From NCBI GenBank assembly GCA_025456105.1, contig JALOLG010000050.1, forward strand, positions 1-8,018: a stretch of DNA of 8,018 nt, written 5' to 3'. The position numbers and the translations under genes are program-made. Positions 1 to 6,600 of the stretch are shown in pieces (within the stretch, counting starts at the first letter, position 1; each line of letters starts with the position of its first letter). The notes under the pieces were generated by a model, which was given only the letters and a program-made list of their open reading frames with translations, had not been told where the DNA came from and searched no databases. This DNA comes from Ilumatobacteraceae bacterium (lineage in GTDB: Bacteria > Actinomycetota > Acidimicrobiia > Acidimicrobiales > Ilumatobacteraceae).

Positions 1-1170
1 CGGATCGAGGTGCCGACGTTCATCGCCGGGGCGTGGCAGGACGAGCAGACCGGCGGTCGCTTCCCCACGATGCTCGACCGGTTCACGAGTGCGCCGCTGT
101 ACGCCTCGTTGGTGAACGGGCTGCACACGGAGTCGGTCTCGCCCGCGGTGTTCGCCCGCATGGTGGAGTTCCTCGACCTCTACGTGGCCGAACGGGTGCC
201 CGACCTGTCGGGCGCGCGTGCGATCGCCCCGATCCTCGCGGCCGGCATCTTCGGCACCGACCAGGTCGAGCTGCCACCGGACCGGTTCACCGGGTCGACC
301 TACGACGAGGCGCTCGCCACGTTCGAGTCGGAGCCGCCGATCCACGTGCTGTTCGAGCAGGGGGCGGCCGACGGCACACCACCGCTCACCCCGCTCCCCC
401 GCTGGGTCGAGCAGTTCGACGCCTGGCCCGTCCCAGGGATCACCCCGACGTCGTGGTGGCTCGGCGACGGCGAGCTGCTCGCCGGGCCCACCGGCAACGT
501 CGGCTCGACGAGCTACGTGGCCGACCCCGCCTCGACGCCGCCGACCTTCTGGGACGGCAACTCGTCGGATCTGTGGCGCACCGACGTGCAGTGGGACTGG
601 GTGGCGCCACCCGCCGAGAACGTCGCCGTCTACACCTCGGAGCCGCTGCCCACCGATCTGCCGATGGTGGGCTCGGGCTCGGCCGATCTGTGGGTCTCGG
701 CCGACGCCGCCGACACCGATCTGGAGGTCACCCTCACCGAGGTGCGCGCCGACGGCACCGAGGTGCTGGTGCAGGGCGGGTGGCTGCGAGCCAGCCACCG
801 GGCACTCGACGAGGCCGCGTCGAGCGAGCTGCGACCGGTGCACACCCACCTCGAGGCCGACGCCGAGCCGCTGGTGCCCGGCGGCGAGCCGGTGTACGCA
901 CGGGTCGAGATCTTCCCGTTCGCGCACGTCTTCCGGGCCGGCTCGCGGATCCGCCTCGCCATCGACGCCCCCGGCGGCAACCGGCCCACGTGGGAGTTCG
1001 AGACGATCAGCGACGGCGAGACCGTCACCGTCTGGCACGGCGCCGAGCTCGGCTCGCGCCTCGTGCTGCCGATGGTCGACTCGGTCGTGGCGCCCGCAGG
1101 TGCACCCGCGTGCGGCAGCCTCAAGGGCCAGCCGTGCCGGCCCGACTCGGGCGGGTTCGCAGCCGAGTGA
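1..1170 (+). CDS. CocE/NonD family serine hydrolase, 3' part (5' end outside window)
   Basis: This is the C-terminal 389 residues of a hydrolase related to cocaine esterase and X-Pro dipeptidyl peptidase. The frame is open from base 1, so the start and the nucleophile-serine region lie upstream. Seen in the fragment: GAWQDEQTGG near residues 10-19, where D14 fits the catalytic Asp of the family's 'GW.D' motif, and NGLHTES with H42 fitting the catalytic His. From about residue 183 there is a beta-rich segment matching the PepX_C jelly-roll domain (LVQGGWLRASHR near 256; a YARVEIFPFAHVF strand and GSRIRLAI near 299-320). The tail holds a two-cysteine motif, CGSLKGQPC at 371-379, which I recognise from actinobacterial members. 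Such enzymes cleave ester or amide bonds in acyl compounds; the substrate here is unknown. The last 50 bases overlap vapC on the other strand. The family call is fairly sure; the substrate is not known. Confidence 0.85.
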   Translation, partial: RIEVPTFIAGAWQDEQTGGRFPTMLDRFTSAPLYASLVNGLHTESVSPAVFARMVEFLDLYVAERVPDLSGARAIAPILAAGIFGTDQVELPPDRFTGSTYDEALATFESEPPIHVLFEQGAADGTPPLTPLPRWVEQFDAWPVPGITPTSWWLGDGELLAGPTGNVGSTSYVADPASTPPTFWDGNSSDLWRTDVQWDWVAPPAENVAVYTSEPLPTDLPMVGSGSADLWVSADAADTDLEVTLTEVRADGTEVLVQGGWLRASHRALDEAASSELRPVHTHLEADAEPLVPGGEPVYARVEIFPFAHVFRAGSRIRLAIDAPGGNRPTWEFETISDGETVTVWHGAELGSRLVLPMVDSVVAPAGAPACGSLKGQPCRPDSGGFAAE

Positions 1171-1546
1171 CGCTCGCGATCGCCTCGAAGTCGCGGTCGT
1201 GGTGCAGGACGGGCACATCGAGCCGGATCGCGACTGCCGCGACGAGGCAGTCGGTGAGCGACCGCACGGTCAGGCCGAGTGCCCGGCAGCCACGCCGGAT
1301 CTCGGCGGCGTCGAGCCAATCGACGCGCGCTGCGACCGGCCGGTAGTCCTGCTCGTTCAGCAGCCGCAGCAGCGGATCGACCTCGTGGGGTCGGGCCCCA
1401 CCCAGCAGCTCGCCGATCACCGGGTCGGTGACCACGAGCGACTGCTGTCGCAGGCCCTGCTCCACGGCTGCGCACGCCGCCGAGCCGGTGCCGCGGAGGA
1501 ACTCGATCCACGCGGAGGTGTCGGCGAGGAGCGGCTCAGCGGGCAT
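1121..1546 (-). CDS. vapC: VapC family PIN-domain ribonuclease toxin
   Basis: A complete 141-residue PIN-domain protein, the usual length for VapC toxins, which cut specific RNAs (tRNA or rRNA loops) in the cytoplasm when freed from VapB. The acidic metal-binding residues are all visible: D9 in LLADTSAWIEFLRG, E46 in DPVIGELLGG, D99 in RSLTDCLVAAVA and D117 in LHHDRDFEAIA. The ATG start at 1546-1544 overlaps the end of vapB by 11 bases. No clear ribosome binding site precedes it, so translation is probably coupled to vapB. Past the last conserved block (about residue 130) an Arg/Gly/Pro-rich tail runs 50 bases antisense into the 3' end of the hydrolase gene. All catalytic positions are intact, so the toxin is probably active. 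The RNA target cannot be read from sequence. Confidence 0.93.
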   Translation of the reverse strand: MPAEPLLADTSAWIEFLRGTGSAACAAVEQGLRQQSLVVTDPVIGELLGGARPHEVDPLLRLLNEQDYRPVAARVDWLDAAEIRRGCRALGLTVRSLTDCLVAAVAIRLDVPVLHHDRDFEAIASVTRLRTRPSRAGTAGP

Positions 1547-1739
1547 CGTCGCGCAGCTCGGCCAGGTCGCCGCCCCACCCGGTGCCGCGCATGGCGAGCT
1601 GCTCGTCGACGCTCATCGGCCCGCTGCCGACCAGCCGCTCGAGTGCGAACCGGACGGCCTCGCGCTTGGTGGCGAGGTGGTGCAAGCGCATGACCCGCTC
1701 GATCAGGTCGTCGTCGATGTCGATGTTCGTCCGCGACAC
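1536..1739 (-). CDS. vapB: VapB family antitoxin (ribbon-helix-helix type)
   Basis: A 67-residue antitoxin for the adjacent VapC. The N-terminal part TNIDIDDDLIERVMRLHHL continuing to TKREAVRFALERLV (about residues 4-37) matches the DNA-binding ribbon-helix-helix half of the VapB family. The C-terminal GTGWGGDLAELRDD (52-65) matches the conserved segment that wraps the toxin's active site. The start is taken as the GTG at 1739-1737, because family members begin just before 'RTNIDID'. An in-frame GTG five codons upstream (1754-1752) has no ribosome binding site. The frame stays open further upstream as a shadow across the regulator gene, but that extension has no antitoxin character. The stop codon lies inside vapC (11-base overlap). 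Like other VapB proteins it probably represses its own promoter, with VapC as co-repressor. A -10-like TATCGT ends six bases before the GTG, suggesting a leaderless transcript. Confidence 0.9.
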   Translation of the reverse strand: MSRTNIDIDDDLIERVMRLHHLATKREAVRFALERLVGSGPMSVDEQLAMRGTGWGGDLAELRDDAR

Positions 1740-1745
1740 GACACC

Positions 1746-1751
1746 ACGATA
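1746..1751 (-). promoter_or_regulatory. Candidate -10 element of the vapBC promoter
   Basis: On the minus strand the hexamer is TATCGT, which fits the actinobacterial TANNNT form. It is followed by exactly six bases and then the vapB GTG. No Shine-Dalgarno-like purine run lies between it and the GTG, so transcription starting at the G of the start codon (a leaderless mRNA) is the natural reading. I see no good -35 hexamer 16-19 bases further upstream. Position and motif are seen; promoter function is inference. Confidence 0.45.
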
Positions 1752-1765
1752 CACACGGAGGTGTA
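1750..1765. promoter_or_regulatory. Inverted repeat TACAC-N6-GTGTA, candidate VapB(C) operator
   Basis: The arms TACAC (1750-1754) and GTGTA (1761-1765) are perfect inverted copies around six bases. They lie in the 54-base divergent region between vapB and the regulator gene and overlap the upstream edge of the vapB -10 element. VapB-type ribbon-helix-helix proteins bind short inverted repeats in their own promoters, so this is the best candidate operator in the window. It could instead be bound by the divergent XRE regulator. Binding is inferred from position only. Confidence 0.4.
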
Positions 1766-1781
1766 CCGGCCAGGCTTGGCA

Positions 1782-1787
1782 CACTCT
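1782..1787 (+). promoter_or_regulatory. Weak candidate -10 element of the XRE regulator gene
   Basis: CACTCT keeps the A at position 2 and T at position 6 of the TANNNT -10 motif and ends six bases before the ATG at 1794. No purine-rich ribosome binding site precedes that ATG; the nearby GGAGGTG at 1757-1763 is about 30 bases away, too far to serve. This would fit a leaderless transcript. No convincing -35 is present, so this is low confidence. Confidence 0.25.
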
Positions 1788-1793
1788 CCGCAG

Positions 1794-2618
1794 ATGTCCG
1801 CACCCCCACGTCACGAGCTCGCTGCGTTCCTGCGCTCGCGGCGCGAGGCGGTGGCACCCGAGCAGGTCGGCCTGCCCCGCGGACCCGGGCGCCGCACCCC
1901 CGGGCTGCGCCGCGAGGAGGTGGCCCTGCTCGCCGGGGTGTCGGTGTCGTGGTACACGTGGCTCGAGCAGGGTCGCCGGATCTCCGCGTCCGACGACGTG
2001 CTCCGCGCGATCGCACGGGCGCTGCTGCTCGACGAGACCGAGACCGAGCACCTCGCCCGCCTCACCCGTCCGCCGGCGACGCCGATCGAGCCGCCGCGCG
2101 AGGCACCGAGCGCGCTCGTCCGCCTCATCACCGCGATGGAGCCGGCCCCGGCGTACGTGCTGGGACCGAGCTGGGAGTTCCTCGCGTGGAACGACGCCCA
2201 GGCCCGGCTGTACCCCGCCATCGCGCGGCTCACGGGGATCGAGCGCAACCTGCTGTGGGTGCAGTTCGCCGACCCGGCCGTGCGCGAGCTGGTGGTCGAC
2301 TGGGACGTCCACGCCCGTCAGACGCTCGCCGAGTTCCGAGCGGCGACCGCCGAGCGGCGAGCCGAGCCCGATCACGTCGAGCTGGTGGAGCGCCTCGTCG
2401 AGGCGAGCCCCGAGTTCGCCGCCTGGTGGCCCGAGCACGCCGTGGCACGCTTCGAGACGCGGCTGCGTCGGTTCCACCACCCGGCAGCCGGTGAGCTCAC
2501 GTTCGAGTACCAGCAGCTCGAGCCGCTCGAGTGGCCGGGCCTGCGGGTGGTCTGCCACCTGCCGCTGCCCGGCGACGACAGCGCCCAGCGCCTCGCCGTG
2601 CGCCACTACCTGGTCTGA
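1794..2618 (+). CDS. XRE-family regulator with MmyB-like ligand-binding domain
   Basis: A 274-residue cytoplasmic transcription factor. The N-terminus MSAPPRHELAAFLRSRREA followed by RTPGLRREEVALLAGVS is highly typical of the MmyB-like XRE group. The helix-turn-helix covers about residues 39-62 (EEVALLAGVSVSWYTWLEQG). From about residue 108 to the end (APAYVLGPSWEFLAWNDAQARLYP, later AWWPEHAVARF and FEYQQLEP) it matches the PAS-like MLTR ligand-binding domain, for which fatty-acid-like ligands have been proposed. Length fits the family (about 260-290). The ATG at 1794 is chosen because family proteins begin here; the frame is open upstream but without conserved sequence. It is transcribed divergently from vapB and precedes the alpha/beta hydrolase gene in the same direction by about 87 bases. 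Regulators of this group are often adjacent to the oxidoreductase or hydrolase genes they control, so the next gene is its likeliest target. The actual ligand is unknown. Confidence 0.92.
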   Translation: MSAPPRHELAAFLRSRREAVAPEQVGLPRGPGRRTPGLRREEVALLAGVSVSWYTWLEQGRRISASDDVLRAIARALLLDETETEHLARLTRPPATPIEPPREAPSALVRLITAMEPAPAYVLGPSWEFLAWNDAQARLYPAIARLTGIERNLLWVQFADPAVRELVVDWDVHARQTLAEFRAATAERRAEPDHVELVERLVEASPEFAAWWPEHAVARFETRLRRFHHPAAGELTFEYQQLEPLEWPGLRVVCHLPLPGDDSAQRLAVRHYLV

Positions 2619-2634
2619 CCGTGTCGGTCTGACC
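2612..2634. repeat. Hairpin-forming inverted repeat over the regulator stop codon (possible terminator or operator)
   Basis: GGTCTGACCG (2612-2621), loop TGT (2622-2624) and CGGTCTGACC (2625-2634) form a 10-base-pair stem with one T-T mismatch and a triloop. The regulator's TGA (2616-2618) lies in the left arm. The same bases can be read as a direct repeat: the 12-mer GGTCTGACCGTG occurs at 2612-2623 and again at 2626-2637, 14 bases apart, each containing the 9-base palindrome GGTCTGACC. There is no T-tract after the stem, so it is not a classical intrinsic terminator, though actinobacterial terminators often lack one. Paired palindromes upstream of the hydrolase gene could also be a protein-binding site. 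The structure is certain; its role is not. Confidence 0.75.
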
Positions 2635-2669
2635 GTGCTCGTCCGATCGTGGCGTGTGACGTTCGGCCC

Positions 2670-2699
2670 TTGGTGCGGACCGCCACCGACGTGCACGCT
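2670..2699 (+). promoter_or_regulatory. Weak candidate promoter of the alpha/beta hydrolase gene
   Basis: TTGGTG (2670-2675), an 18-base spacer and CACGCT (2694-2699) resemble a -35/-10 pair. CACGCT keeps the A2 and T6 positions of TANNNT. It ends exactly six bases before the GTG at 2706, the same geometry as at vapB and the XRE gene, and there is no ribosome binding site, again fitting a leaderless transcript. Inference from motif and spacing only. Confidence 0.3.
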
Positions 2700-2705
2700 G
2701 GACCC

Positions 2706-3590
2706 GTGGGGAAGTACGACCTGCGCCACGTCAGCATCCACGGCCACGAGGTGGGCTACCGCCGCGCCGGGCGCGGCGAGACGGTGCTGCTGATCCACGG
2801 CCTGGCGGGCAACTCACGGACGTGGAAGGACGTCATGCCCGCGCTCGCGCGCCACTACGACGTCGTGGCACCCGACCTGCTGGGGCACGGTGAGTCGGCC
2901 AAGCCGATGGGCGACTACTCGCTCGGTGCGCACGCGTCGGGGCTGCGCGACCTCATGTGGGCGCTCGGCATCCAGCACGCGACGATCGTCGGGCACTCGT
3001 TCGGCGGCGGCGTCGCGATGCAGCTCGCGTACCAGCACCCGGAGATGTGCAACCGCCTCGTCCTGGTGGGCAGCGGCGGCCTGGGTCGCGAGGTGAGCCT
3101 GCTGCTGCGGCTCGTCACGCTCCCTGGGATCGAGTACCTGATGCCGGTCCTGTTCCCGCGCTGCGTCGCGGACCGCGGCTCCGACGTGAGCCGCGCGATC
3201 CGCGACCGCACCGGCATCCGCCAGCCGCGGCTGGGCGAGGTCTGGCGGTCGTACGCATCGCTCGCCGGCGCCGAGAACCGCAAGGCGTTCGTCCGCACGA
3301 TCCGCACCGTCATCGAACCCACCGGGCAGTCCGTGAGCGCCCTCGACCGCATCCACCTCGCCTCGCACCTCCCCACGCTGATCGTGTGGGGCACCGACGA
3401 CCACGTCATCCCCGTCAGCCACGCGCACGTCGCCCACGACGCGATCCCCGGGAGCCGGCTCGAGCTGCTCGACGGGGTGGGCCACTTCCCGCACACCGAG
3501 GCGCCCGATCGGTTCGTCGAGGTGCTCCTCGACTTCCTCGCCACCACCCGCCCGGGGGTGCGAGATCTCCGGCCCGCCGCGACGGGCTAG
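2706..3590 (+). CDS. Alpha/beta fold hydrolase
   Basis: A 294-residue cytoplasmic hydrolase with the complete alpha/beta-hydrolase signature: oxyanion-hole HGLAGNS (31-37), strand and turn VVAPDLLGHGESAKP (53-67), nucleophile elbow GHSFGGG with Ser98 (96-102), acid WGTDDHVIP with Asp232 (228-236) and GVGHFPH with catalytic His260 (257-263). A cap region of about 100 residues lies between the elbow and the acid. A serine nucleophile argues against a haloalkane dehalogenase. No signal peptide or membrane segment is visible. The GTG at 2706 (VGKYDLRHVSIHG) is chosen because similarity to relatives begins there and a -10-like hexamer sits six bases before it; an upstream in-frame GTG at 2649 would add 19 unconserved-looking residues. 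It follows the MmyB-like regulator and precedes the ferredoxin oxidoreductase by only 27 bases, so it is probably co-transcribed with the latter. Substrate unknown; an ester, thioester or C-C hydrolase role is possible. Confidence 0.88.
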   Translation: MGKYDLRHVSIHGHEVGYRRAGRGETVLLIHGLAGNSRTWKDVMPALARHYDVVAPDLLGHGESAKPMGDYSLGAHASGLRDLMWALGIQHATIVGHSFGGGVAMQLAYQHPEMCNRLVLVGSGGLGREVSLLLRLVTLPGIEYLMPVLFPRCVADRGSDVSRAIRDRTGIRQPRLGEVWRSYASLAGAENRKAFVRTIRTVIEPTGQSVSALDRIHLASHLPTLIVWGTDDHVIPVSHAHVAHDAIPGSRLELLDGVGHFPHTEAPDRFVEVLLDFLATTRPGVRDLRPAATG

Positions 3591-3604
3591 AAACGGGGGT
3601 GACG

Positions 3605-3612
3605 AAAGGGGA
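3605..3612 (+). promoter_or_regulatory. Ribosome binding site of the ferredoxin oxidoreductase gene
   Basis: The purine run AAAGGGGA ends five bases before the GTG at 3618. An in-frame TGA at 3600-3602 rules out any start between it and 3618, so this site and this GTG define the N-terminus. It contrasts with the genes at probable transcript heads here, which have no such site, and supports translation from an internal position of a longer mRNA. Confidence 0.7.
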
Positions 3613-3617
3613 CGTCC

Positions 3618-6600
3618 GTGACCGTCGACGAGCGCGCCGAGTACCGCCTCACCGACCGGTACGCGCTCGAGGACGGCCGCGTCTTCCTCTCGGGCGTGCA
3701 AGCGGTGGCCCGCCTGGCGGCCGACCAGCTGCGCGCCGACCGCCGCACCGGGCTCACCACGGCGGCGTTCGTGTCCGGCTACCAGGGCTCACCCCTGGCG
3801 TCGTTCGGTGAGGAGGCCGCCCGGGTCGCGGCGGCCAGCCCCGATCTCCCCATCGTGGTGCGGCCCGGCGTGAACGAGGAGCTCGCCGCCACCAGCGTGA
3901 TGGGCAGCCAGCTGGCGGTCACGCTCGACGACTGCCGCTACGACGGCGTCGTGGGCGTGTGGTTCGGCAAGGGGCCGGGCCTCGACCGGGCGAGCGATGC
4001 GATCCGCCACGCGGTGTTCGCCGGCACGTCGCACCGGGGCGGCGTGGTGGCCGTGGTGGGCGACGACCCGGCCGCGAAGTCGTCGACGCTGCCGTCGTCG
4101 AGCGATGCCACGATGGTCGACCTCCACATGCCGATCCTGTTCCCCGGCGACGTGCAGGAGGCGCTCGACCTCGGCCGGCACGCGGTGGCGCTCTCCCGGG
4201 CGTGCGGGCTGTGGGTCGGCCTCAAGGTCGTCACCGCGGTGGCCGACGGGACCGGCACCGTCGACGTGCACCCCGATCGGGTCCGTCCGCAGATCCCGCA
4301 CCTCGTCCGCCCCGACGGCACCCCGTTCGAGCCGCGCCCCAGCGGGCGGCTGCTCACGCCGTACACGCTCGACATGGAGCGCGAGTTCGTCGAGCTGCGC
4401 TCCGAGCTGGCCCGCGAGTACGGCCGCCTCAACGGGCTCAACCGGATCGCCGTGCGGGGACCGAGCGACTGGATCGGCATCGCGGCGAGCGGCCACACGT
4501 ACCACGAGGTGCGCGAGGCGCTCCAGCTGCTCGGGCTCGACGGCGACGACGCGCTGCGCGACGCCGGCGTGCGCCTGTTCCACCTCCTCCAGCCGGTGCC
4601 GTTCGACGTGCACCCGCTGCACGAGTTCGCCGACGGCATCACCGAGATCCTCGTCGTCGAGGAGAAGAACCCGACGCTCGAGCGGCTCGTGCGCGACGCC
4701 CTCTACGACCTCGCCGAGCGACCGCGCGTGCTCGGGCGCCGCGACCTCGACGGCGAGCCCCTCGTACCTGCCACCGGCACCCTCGACGCCGACGCGCTGC
4801 TCGCCCCGCTGCGCCGCGTGCTCGCCCGCCGGCTCGACGACCGGCTCCGCCCCCTCCCACCAGCGCCCCGGCCGTCGCTGATCCCGCTCGCCGTCAACCG
4901 CACGCCCTTCTACTGCAGCGGGTGCCCGCACAACGTGAGCACCCGCGCCGAGCCGGGCACCCTCGTCGGCGGTGGCATCGGCTGCCACGCGATGGTCGCG
5001 CTCATGGACCCCGACCGGGTCGGCGACGTCGTCGGGCTCACCGCGATGGGTGGCGAGGGCGCCCAGTGGATCGGCATGGAGCCGTTCGTCGATCGCGACC
5101 ACCTGGTGCAGAACCTGGGTGACGGGACGTTCTTCCACTCCGGTTCGCTCGCCGTGCGCGCCGCTGTCGCGGCCGGCAGCCACATCACGTACAAGCTCCT
5201 CTACAACGGCACCGTCGCGATGACCGGCGGCCAGGACCCGGCGGGTCAGCTCGACGTGCCCGCCGTGGTGCGGCTGCTGCTCACCGAGGGCGTCACGCGC
5301 GTCATCGTCACCACCGACGACCTCGACCGGTACGAGCCGGGCGCGCTCCCCGAGGGCGTCGACGTGTGGGACCGCACCCGGCTGGCCGAGGCCCAGGAGG
5401 CGCTGGCCGCCGAGCCCGGGGTGACGGTGCTGCTCCACGACCAGGCGTGTGCCGCCGAGAAGCGACGGGCCCGCAGCCGCGGCACCCTGCCGGCGCCGAC
5501 GTTCCGGGTGGTCATCAACGAGCGGGTCTGCGAGGGGTGCGGCGACTGCGGCGACGTGAGCAACTGCCTGTCGGTGCAACCGGTCGACACGCCCTTCGGC
5601 CGCAAGACCCGGATCCACCAGACGAGCTGCAACCTCGACCTCACGTGCCTGCGCGGCGACTGCCCGTCGTTCGCCACCGTCACGGTGGAGCCCGCCGAGC
5701 GGCGCACCACCTCGGTGCCGGCGGTCGACGACCTGCCCGCGCCGGTGCCCCTCGTCGATCCCGACCGGTTCACGGTGCGCATGTCGGGCATCGGCGGCAC
5801 GGGGGTGGTGACCGTGTCGCAGGTGCTCGGCACCGCGGCGATGCTCGACGGGCGCTCGGTGCGCGGGCTCGACCAGACCGGGCTGTCGCAGAAGGCCGGA
5901 CCGGTGGTGAGCGACCTGCGGATCACGCGGGGTGAGCCCACCGCGTCGAACCACGCCGCGGCCGCCGGGGTCGACTGCCTGCTCGCGTTCGACCTCCTCG
6001 TCGCCGCCAGCGACCAGCACCGCCGCGGTGCGGCCGCCGATCGAACGGTGGTGGTGGCCTCCATCGACGAGGAGCCGACCGGCCAGATGGTGACGCATCC
6101 GGACACCCCGTTCCCGGCCGTCACCGGCCTGCGGGCGCGGCTCGAGGAGGTCTCGCGGGCCGACGTGGATCGATGGGTCGATGCCGCCGGTGTGTGCTCG
6201 GCGCTGTTCGGCTCGTCCCAGCCGGCGAACGTGCTCCTGCTCGGCGTCGCCGTGCAGGCGGGTGCGATCCCGGTCGATCCGGCACACGTCGAGCAGGCCA
6301 TCGCGCTCAACGGCGTGGCGGTCGAGCGCAACGTGGCGGCCTTCCGGTGGGGGCGGCGCTGGGCCGTCGACCCGGCCGACGTCGAGCGTCGCGCCGGGAT
6401 GCCGGTCGCACCGCCCACCGAGACGCTCGACCAGCTCGTCGACCGGCTCGCCGCCGATCTGGTGGGGCACACGTCGCGTGCGTACGCCCGCCGGTTCCGC
6501 GATCGCGTCGAGCAGGCCCGTGCCGCGGAGCGCTCGGTCGATCCCGCCTCCACGCGGTTCGCCGAAGCCGTCGCCCGACACCTCCACCGGCTCATGGCCT

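Noticed and set aside
33..1693. Long plus-strand frames in other phases across the CocE-like gene and vapBC (33-1346 and 218-1693)
   Set aside because: They are Arg/Pro/Ser-rich translations without domains, overlapping genes with clear catalytic motifs.
1428..1793. In-frame upstream extension of the XRE regulator gene
   Set aside because: It would run antisense through vapB and vapC, adds no conserved sequence, and MmyB-like proteins typically begin just before the HELAAFLRSRRE block.
2649..2705. Upstream GTG at 2649 as the alpha/beta hydrolase start
   Set aside because: The 19 added residues look unconserved and there is no ribosome binding site. The GTG at 2706 fits family N-termini and the -10 spacing better. 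Not fully excluded.
1740..2798. Minus-strand frame continuing upstream of vapB, giving a 420-codon open frame
   Set aside because: Only the last 67 residues look like a protein family (VapB). The rest is antisense to the well-supported XRE gene and hydrolase start and has shadow composition.
3572..3587. Small inverted repeat GCCCG-N6-CGGGC at the end of the alpha/beta hydrolase gene
   Set aside because: A 5-bp stem is expected by chance in such GC-rich DNA, there is no T-tract, and the next gene follows closely in the same direction, so it is not called a terminator.
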